Assembly (NCBI GenBank): GCA_964236445.1 | Contig: CAXSDR010000069.1 | Location: forward strand, 1 to 20,245 | DNA from: CAXSDR01 sp964236445 | Lineage (GTDB): Bacteria > Actinomycetota > Actinomycetes > Motilibacterales > Motilibacteraceae | DNA length: 20,245 nt | Direction of reading: 5' to 3' | Notes under the pieces: model-generated | The model's input: only the letters and a program-made list of their open reading frames with translations | Told to the model about the DNA's origin: nothing | Databases searched by the model: none | Made by a program: the position numbers and the translations under genes | Shown: positions 1-4,684 of the stretch, piece by piece | Position numbering within the stretch: the first letter of the stretch is position 1 | Layout of the letters: every line of letters begins with the position of its first letter

Positions 1-62
1 AGCGACGCCGAGCTCCGTGGGCCGAGTGCCAACGGTGGAACTACAACGGCGGCTTTCCCCGA

Positions 63-91
63 ACGGTAGAGCGCCTCGGCGTCGAGGTCAA
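63..91 (-). promoter_or_regulatory. Promoter for the gene beyond the left edge
   Basis: TTGACC (86-91) and TACCGT (63-68) on the minus strand are 17 bases apart, a strong housekeeping-type match. The spacer contains the inverted repeat CCTCG-N4-CGAGG (74-78/83-87), again where MerR-type operators sit. No credible coding sequence is visible in bases 1-153, so the start codon must lie outside the window. Confidence 0.6.
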
Positions 92-127
92 CGAATGCTC
101 GAGGGTGTGTCGCCCGACCGGCCCCAG

Positions 128-151
128 GTCAACTGTGAACGTCCAGTTGAC
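128..151. repeat. Perfect inverted repeat GTCAACTG-N8-CAGTTGAC
   Basis: Two 8-base arms (128-135 and 144-151) with an 8-base spacer begin 3 bases after the stop of the nuclease-family gene. It is AT-richer than its surroundings and lacks a U-tract. A regulator-binding site for the next, off-window gene looks as likely as a terminator. In M. tuberculosis that position holds a second MerR gene (Rv1830). Confidence 0.6.
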
Positions 152-153
152 GG

Positions 154-630
154 TCAGCTCGGCTCTTCGGCGTCGAAGTCCTCAGGAGAGACCGAGTCGA
201 GGAACTCGCGAAAGCGTTCGACCTCGTCCTCCTCCTCATCAGGAACCGCGATGGACGCCTCGTCGAGGACCGCGTCGGCGGCGAAGATGGGCGTTCCCGC
301 TCGCAGCGCCAGCGCGATCGCGTCGGATGGTCGGCTGCTGATCTCGATGCCGCCGTCGAAGACCAGCTCGGCATAGAACACGCCCTCGCGCAGCGAGGAG
401 ATACGCACCTGATGCAACCGCGCACCGAGCCCGTCGACCACGTCGCGAAGGAGGTCGTGCGTCAACGGCCGCGTCGGGACCACGCCCTGCTGGGCGAAGG
501 CGATGGCGGTGGCTTCCACGGCGCCGATCCAGATCGGCAGGTAGCGGTCGCCGGCGGTCTCCTTCAAGAGGACCAGCGGCTGATTCGAGGGCATCTCTAC
601 CCGTACGCCTACAACGTCGAGCTGGTGCAC
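154..630 (-). CDS. Bifunctional nuclease family protein (DUF151/BFN)
   Basis: A 158-residue protein of the BFN/DUF151 family, counterpart of Rv1829. The plant founding member was reported to have RNase and DNase activity; the bacterial role is unknown. Diagnostic blocks are VRVEMPSNQPLVLLKE (10-25), DRYLPIWIGAVEATAIA (29-45), PRPLTHDLL and SRPSDAIALALRAGTPIF. An acidic tail ends in EVERFREFLDSVSPEDF, also typical. The start is GTG at 630. GAGAGG is 14 bases upstream, longer than ideal, but the N-terminus matches the family. It follows ftsR after 65 bases containing a GC hairpin. Confidence 0.94.
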   Translation of the reverse strand: MHQLDVVGVRVEMPSNQPLVLLKETAGDRYLPIWIGAVEATAIAFAQQGVVPTRPLTHDLLRDVVDGLGARLHQVRISSLREGVFYAELVFDGGIEISSRPSDAIALALRAGTPIFAADAVLDEASIAVPDEEEDEVERFREFLDSVSPEDFDAEEPS

Positions 631-665
631 CTGCGCAGCGTACGCCTCTCCCTCCGCGACGATTC

Positions 666-690
666 GCGCGCCGTCGGGACAGCGGCGCGC
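666..690 (-). terminator. GC-only hairpin between ftsR and the nuclease-family gene
   Basis: A perfect 8-base stem, GCGCGCCG-N9-CGGCGCGC, begins 5 bases after the ftsR stop. It lacks a U-tract. It may act as a U-less terminator or as a partial read-through control before the next gene, whose Shine-Dalgarno follows directly. Confidence 0.45.
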
Positions 691-695
691 AGACC

Positions 696-1436
696 TCAGC
701 GCCCGGGCAGCCGGCGCAGGGCGATCTTGATCAGCACGGCGTGCAGGCGCACGGACAGGGCACCCAGCTCGCGGGTCGCCTCTTCGGCACGTGCTTGCGA
801 GTCGGGGCCGCGCTGGCGCAGCAGCGGGGTGATGACCTGCTCGACGAGCCCCGCCTCACGTTCGGCAGCGGCCTTGGAGGCACGCAGGTGACGCGGTTCC
901 ACGCCGAAGCGCGCGAGCTCGCCGGCGGTCTTCGCGACGAGCAGCGCGTCGCCGTCGTAGTGTGCTGCCCCGGCACGCGGCCCCAGCAGCCCGAAGCCCT
1001 CGAGCTCGCGCAGCAGCGGCTCCTCGATGTCCGCGGCCTCGCAGAGCTCGCTGCGCGAGAGCCTCAGGTCGGAGGTCTCCCGGGCGAACGCCTCCGCCTC
1101 GGGAAAGCCGTCGTGCTCGAGCACAGCCCGGGGCGCGCGAGGGCCTCCCGCGCCGGACTGCGCGGGAGGCTCGAGACCCCGGTCGAGGGCGTCGAGGTGG
1201 TCCTTGATGACCCGCAGCGGGAGGTAGCGGTCGCGCTGGGCGCGCAGGACGTAGCGGAGCCGGTCGACGTCCTCGTGTCGGAACTTGCGGTAGCCCGACG
1301 CGGTGCGCTGCGGCTCGACGAGGCCTTCGGACTCGAGGAATCGGATCTTCGAGATCGTGACGTCGGGAAAGTCGCTGCGCAGCGTCGACAGCACCTCACC
1401 GATGCTCATGTAGGCGCGCGCCGGAAGGGCGCTCAC
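696..1436 (-). CDS. ftsR: MerR-family regulator FtsR
   Basis: This 246-residue MerR-type regulator is the orthologue by sequence and position of Rv1828 and of C. glutamicum FtsR, reported as an activator of ftsZ. The N-terminal winged helix begins MSIGEVLSTLRSDFPDVTISKIRFLESEGLV, with the family's TISKIRFLE turn and SGYRKF wing, then RLRYVLRAQRDRYLPL. The C-terminal half (about 120-246) is a separate helical region and has no cysteine pair, so it is not a metal sensor. GTG 1436 is preferred over ATG 1409. It has GGAGG (1446-1450) 9 bases upstream and overlaps the garA TGA, and related proteins also carry about ten residues before MSIG. Cotranscription with garA would link metabolic state to division control. 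Confidence 0.93.
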   Translation of the reverse strand: MSALPARAYMSIGEVLSTLRSDFPDVTISKIRFLESEGLVEPQRTASGYRKFRHEDVDRLRYVLRAQRDRYLPLRVIKDHLDALDRGLEPPAQSGAGGPRAPRAVLEHDGFPEAEAFARETSDLRLSRSELCEAADIEEPLLRELEGFGLLGPRAGAAHYDGDALLVAKTAGELARFGVEPRHLRASKAAAEREAGLVEQVITPLLRQRGPDSQARAEEATRELGALSVRLHAVLIKIALRRLPGR

Positions 1437-1972
1437 CCCTGCGTCCCTCCCGAGCTGCCGACTGCTCCGCCTCCCGGAAGGAACACCAACCGGTATTTGC
1501 CGATCTGCACCTCGTCGCCGCCGCTCAGGGCGACGCTGTCGATGCGCTGACGATTGACGTAGGTGCCGTTGAGGCTGCCGACATCGCGCACGCGGTAGCC
1601 GCTGGTCCCCTCCACCCGCGAGAACTCGGCGTGCCGGCGCGACACGGTCACGTCGTCGAGGAAGATGTCGCTCTGCGGGTGCCGCCCCGCCGTCGTGACC
1701 TCGGTGTCGAGCAGGAAACGGCTGCCGGCGTTGGGTCCGCGACGCACCACGAGCAGCGCCGAGCCGGTCGGAAGCGCGTCGACCGCGGCCTGGTCGGCCG
1801 CGGTGAGCCCTCCGGCGTCGCTCTCGGACTCGCCCACGACCTCGACGACATCGACACGCGGGATGGACATGGTCGAGGTGACGTCGCCGCTGCTGCGCAA
1901 CGCCGCTCCGCAGTTGCTGCAGAATCGCGCGTCGTCTGCGTTCGCATGCCCGCACTGGGTGCAGAACTGCAT
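1433..1972 (-). CDS. garA: GarA/OdhI-type FHA protein with N-terminal zinc ribbon
   Basis: GarA is a phosphorylation switch that, when unphosphorylated, binds and inhibits 2-oxoglutarate dehydrogenase and related enzymes. The 179-residue protein has an N-terminal zinc ribbon (C4, C7, C18, C21) that the M. tuberculosis protein lacks. A Ser/Thr patch follows (VTSTMSIP, 31-38) where the kinase-target ETTSVF motif would be. The FHA domain (about 70-165) has R97, S111, H114, N135 and G136. The block SALLVVRRGPNAGSRFLLD is nearly the canonical GarA sequence. ATG 1972 has GAGGAG about 9 bases upstream. The stop overlaps the ftsR GTG (GTGA). Targets and the kinase site in this lineage are inferred. 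Confidence 0.95.
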   Translation of the reverse strand: MQFCTQCGHANADDARFCSNCGAALRSSGDVTSTMSIPRVDVVEVVGESESDAGGLTAADQAAVDALPTGSALLVVRRGPNAGSRFLLDTEVTTAGRHPQSDIFLDDVTVSRRHAEFSRVEGTSGYRVRDVGSLNGTYVNRQRIDSVALSGGDEVQIGKYRLVFLPGGGAVGSSGGTQG

Positions 1973-2016
1973 GGGCGGAAGCTCCTCAGGGGAATACGGA
2001 TGGTTCTCGACTCTGC

Positions 2017-2046
2017 ACCCTAGGTGGAGGTCGACCTTACGTTGAA
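2017..2046 (-). promoter_or_regulatory. Downstream promoter of garA-ftsR (P1) with palindrome
   Basis: TTCAAC (2041-2046) and TAGGGT (2017-2022) are 18 bases apart and follow P2 in an exact 28-base step. The spacer carries the perfect 10-base palindrome AGGTCGACCT (2028-2037). CCTAGG occurs at 2019-2024 and again at 2047-2052. A dyad inside a promoter spacer is the usual position for MerR-family operators, and ftsR is encoded downstream. Autoregulation is inferred only. Confidence 0.45.
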
Positions 2047-2074
2047 CCTAGGCGTCGGCTCGCCGGAGGGTCAA
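2045..2074 (-). promoter_or_regulatory. Upstream promoter of garA-ftsR (P2)
   Basis: TTGACC (2069-2074) and TAGGTT (2045-2050) on the minus strand are 18 bases apart, a good match to an actinobacterial housekeeping promoter. Transcription would start near 2038, about 65 bases before garA. Confidence 0.6.
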
Positions 2075-2128
2075 CCGATTGGCAGAAGAACGGCACCAGC
2101 TGGCCCATTTCGTCGCCGCGGGTGTCGT

Positions 2129-2539
2129 TCACGCGCCGGCGACCAGCTCGTTGTAGGCGGTGGCATCCATCAGCGCGCTCAGGCTCCGCTCGCCGTTCTC
2201 GCCGTCCTTGCCGTTCTTGCCCATGCGGACCACGAAAATCCAGCCCTCGCCGTAGGGGTCGCGGTTGACAAGGTCGGGCGTGGCGTCGAGCGCCTCGTTG
2301 CGCTCGACCACCGAGCCGTCCACCGGGGCGTAGATCTCGCTGACGCTCTTGGTGCTCTCCACCTCGGCGCAGGGAACGCCTGCGGTCACTGCTGCGCCGG
2401 GATCCGGGAGCGTCACGAACACGACGTCGCCCAGCGCGTCCTGGGCATAGGCGGTGATGCCCACACGCACGGTGTCACCGTCACGGGCGACCCATTCGTG
2501 CTGGGGGGTGTAGAGCAGATGAGCGGGCGTGTCGGTCAT
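2129..2539 (-). CDS. gcvH: Glycine cleavage system H protein
   Basis: GcvH carries the aminomethyl group on a lipoyl-lysine between the P, T and L proteins of glycine cleavage. This 136-residue protein has the lipoylation site K64 in EVESTKSVSEIYAPV and the family start YTPQHEWV. The C-terminal part is odd. An insert of about 11 residues, GKNGKDGENGE (107-117), is built from 9-base DNA repeats and sits between VVRM and the usual last helix (LSALMDATAYNELV). It probably forms a flexible loop. No gcvP or gcvT lies here. The gene stands before garA as in M. tuberculosis (Rv1826-Rv1827), but 156 bases with promoters separate them. No strong Shine-Dalgarno precedes ATG 2539. Confidence 0.96.
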   Translation of the reverse strand: MTDTPAHLLYTPQHEWVARDGDTVRVGITAYAQDALGDVVFVTLPDPGAAVTAGVPCAEVESTKSVSEIYAPVDGSVVERNEALDATPDLVNRDPYGEGWIFVVRMGKNGKDGENGERSLSALMDATAYNELVAGA

Positions 2540-2561
2540 GTCGACAGTCTGCCCGGTGGCG

Positions 2562-2584
2562 GGCGCCGAACGACAGCCGGCGCC
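2562..2584 (-). terminator. GC-rich hairpin between DUF881 and gcvH
   Basis: A perfect 7-base inverted repeat, GGCGCCG-N9-CGGCGCC, starts 8 bases after the DUF881 stop and ends 22 bases before gcvH. No U-tract follows. It could reduce read-through or stabilise the upstream mRNA; no separate gcvH promoter fits in the remaining space. Confidence 0.4.
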
Positions 2585-2591
2585 GGTTGAC

Positions 2592-3419
2592 TCACGACGG
2601 CAGCGACGTGGGTGACGGGGTCGCGGCAGCAGACGTACGCACCGGCAGCGTCATCGACTGGCGGTCGGTCAGGATCGCGGTGGAGCCCTCCTGGAGCAAG
2701 GTCTCGAGCACCCCGCCGGGAATCTTCAGCGCGGAGGCGAGGGCTGCCGGGTCGCCGATCGCCCGTAGGAGGTAGGGCGGCGCCAGGACCACGCCGTCGA
2801 TGCGCAGGCGCCCCGCGCCTGCATCGACGAACGCGCTGGACGCGACGAGGCGGACCCCGCCGATCGTCATGGCCTCGGCGCCGGCGTCGCGCAGCTCCTC
2901 GACGGTGTCGAGCACGGTGGCCGCGTCCACGCGGGACTGTGGGTCGGGGATCGCCAGCTCGATGCCCGGACCTTGAGCCGGCAGGGTGCCGGCCAGGATG
3001 CCGAGCACCTCCGCCCGCTTGCGGGCGTCGCGCAGTGCGGCGTCGCGATCGCTCGCGCCCGCCCCGATGCGGGCCCGCGACTGCTCCAGCTCGGCCTGCT
3101 CGGCCTGCAGCCTCGCTGTGCGCTGGCTCGTGTCGTCGAGGATGCGCACGAGGTCCGTCTGGCGCAGGCCGCTGAGACCCGCGGTGCGCGTCGAGCGGGC
3201 CTGCACGGCCGCACCGAACCCGACGAGCGCAAGGAGCAGCGCGGCGGCCAGCTGCGCGCGGGTCGCGCGCGGGTGCAGCGCCCTCCGGAGCCGCGCCCGG
3301 GCCGCAACTCCCGAGGTCGCCGCGGGTGCGGCTGCTTCGACGGTGGCCGGCTCGGCGCGGCCGCTCGACGCGGCAGGTCTGGCCGGCTTCTTGCTCGCCT
3401 GCCCCGGCGGGCGCGTCAT
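2592..3419 (-). CDS. DUF881 membrane-anchored protein (downstream copy)
   Basis: A second DUF881 protein, 275 residues, counterpart of Rv1825. A 50-residue Ala/Pro/Arg-rich cytosolic leader precedes one transmembrane segment (about 55-73, LAAALLLALVGFGAAVQA). A coiled coil rich in Glu/Arg/Gln follows (about 88-140). The DUF881 domain then has GPGIELAIPDPQ, TVEELRDAGAEAMTIGGVRLVASSAFVD and RIDGVVLAPPYLLRAIGDP. It differs enough from the upstream copy that they are old paralogues, perhaps working as a heteromer around Sbp. ATG overlaps the sbp stop by 4 bases. A GC-rich hairpin begins 8 bases after its stop, before gcvH. Molecular role unknown. Confidence 0.92.
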   Translation of the reverse strand: MTRPPGQASKKPARPAASSGRAEPATVEAAAPAATSGVAARARLRRALHPRATRAQLAAALLLALVGFGAAVQARSTRTAGLSGLRQTDLVRILDDTSQRTARLQAEQAELEQSRARIGAGASDRDAALRDARKRAEVLGILAGTLPAQGPGIELAIPDPQSRVDAATVLDTVEELRDAGAEAMTIGGVRLVASSAFVDAGAGRLRIDGVVLAPPYLLRAIGDPAALASALKIPGGVLETLLQEGSTAILTDRQSMTLPVRTSAAATPSPTSLPS

Positions 3420-3748
3420 GCCCGGAACAGGTGTCGACGGATCGCTGCGACGTTCGCGAAGATGCGGACGCCCAGGACGATGACCACGCCGGTCGACAGC
3501 TGGCCACCGACGCCCAGCTGGTCACCGAGAAACACGATCAGGGCCGCCACCACGACGTTGGACAGGAAGGACACGACGAAAACCCGGTCGTTGAAGATCC
3601 CGTCGAGCAGCGCGCGCAGGCCTCCGAACACGGCGTCGAGGGCGGCCACCACGGCAATCGGGAGATAGGGCTGCAGGGCGAGCGGAACCGTCGGGTGCAG
3701 GACGAGTCCCGCGACGAGACCGGCGATCAGACCGAGGGCCGCGATCAC
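3416..3748 (-). CDS. sbp: Small basic protein Sbp (DUF1290)
   Basis: A 110-residue integral-membrane protein of unknown function. It has about three hydrophobic segments: 2-17, 28-50 around LPIAVVAALDAVFGGLRA, and 57-75 plus 85-100. The central block with LDAVFGGLRA and GDQLGVGGQLSTG is diagnostic. GTG at 3748 is chosen because it overlaps the TGA of the upstream DUF881 gene (GTGA) and gives the family's usual length. Open frame further upstream is the shadow of that gene. Its own stop overlaps the next DUF881 start (ATGA). The three proteins are therefore translationally linked and may form one membrane complex; that is inference. Order matches Rv1823-Rv1825. Confidence 0.94.
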   Translation of the reverse strand: MIAALGLIAGLVAGLVLHPTVPLALQPYLPIAVVAALDAVFGGLRALLDGIFNDRVFVVSFLSNVVVAALIVFLGDQLGVGGQLSTGVVIVLGVRIFANVAAIRRHLFRA

Positions 3749-4680
3749 GAGGACTCCGACGGCGCCGACGGCGCCGACGCTGCCGACGTGGGTGCCACCG
3801 CGACGCCCGCCCAGCGCAGCGTGATGCCGCCTGCTGCCGGCAGACGCACCTTGTCCTGCGCCTGGACCTCGTAGCGGACGCCGTAGGCGGCACTGAGCCC
3901 GCGCAGCAGGACCTGGCCGGGCCCGGCAGTGAAACGCCTCTCGAGGCCTGCGGAGCTGCCGAGCACGGTCACGTCGTAGGGCGCGACGAGCGGACGGTAG
4001 TCCACGAGGATCGCCTGAGCAGCAGAGCGGATCGCGCTGAGTCCCGTGAGACGGCGGCCGTTGACGGCGATGCCTTCGGCTCCCGCGGCCCACAGCGCGT
4101 TGACCACCGCCTGCAGCTCACGGTCCTGCAGCCGCTGGTCGGGGGCTGCGTTTCTGTCGTCGATGCTGACGAGCAGCCCCTGCCCGGTCGCTTCTCCCGC
4201 GCCCGTCTCGGCCTCGAGTGCCGCGATCTGCGTCGCCAGCCCGGCACTGCCCTCCTGCTGCAGAGCGGCCGAGCGCAGGCGCCTGACCTCCAGCCGCAGG
4301 GCACCGACCTGGCGCTGGAGCTGGTCGGTCGCCCCGGTGCGGTTGCGGGCCTCGGCGACAAGGGCGTCGTGGGCGGAGTTGGCGCCGGGCGCCGGTGCGT
4401 GCTGGTTGACACCGGCGACCGCGAACAGCACACCGATGGTCGCCGTCACGACACCGATCGCCAGGGCCCGACCGGTCGGGCCCGGTCCTGGGCCGGCCAC
4501 CGCGGACCCGTCCGCGCGGCGCCTCGCCGCCGCGGCATAGGCGTCGTCACCTCGTTCGGACAGCAGGTCGGTCAGCAGCGCCATCGAGGCGTCCGGCTCC
4601 CAGCGCGGTGCATCAGCACCTGGGGCCGTCGGCTCGGGCGTCGGCCGGGCCGGGGGCTGTGACGTGAAGGTCTGGGGCAA
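3745..4680 (-). CDS. DUF881 membrane-anchored protein (upstream copy)
   Basis: This protein of unknown function, 311 residues from TTG 4680, has a polar Pro-rich N-terminus and a conserved-looking MALLTDLL block (33-40). One transmembrane segment follows (about 71-91), then a likely coiled coil (about 110-160). The C-terminal DUF881 domain contains LLVSIDD, LQAVVNALWAAGAEGIAVNG and IRSAAQAILVD. The bulk should lie outside the membrane. The start is uncertain. TTG 4680 lies 4 bases after the preceding stop and lacks a good Shine-Dalgarno; ATG 4584 (residue 33) would keep all conserved parts. The stop overlaps sbp (GTGA). It corresponds to Rv1823. DUF881 genes lie near division genes in Firmicutes, which hints at an envelope or division role. 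Confidence 0.88.
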   Translation of the reverse strand: MPQTFTSQPPARPTPEPTAPGADAPRWEPDASMALLTDLLSERGDDAYAAAARRRADGSAVAGPGPGPTGRALAIGVVTATIGVLFAVAGVNQHAPAPGANSAHDALVAEARNRTGATDQLQRQVGALRLEVRRLRSAALQQEGSAGLATQIAALEAETGAGEATGQGLLVSIDDRNAAPDQRLQDRELQAVVNALWAAGAEGIAVNGRRLTGLSAIRSAAQAILVDYRPLVAPYDVTVLGSSAGLERRFTAGPGQVLLRGLSAAYGVRYEVQAQDKVRLPAAGGITLRWAGVAVAPTSAASAPSAPSESS

Positions 4681-4684
4681 CGGG

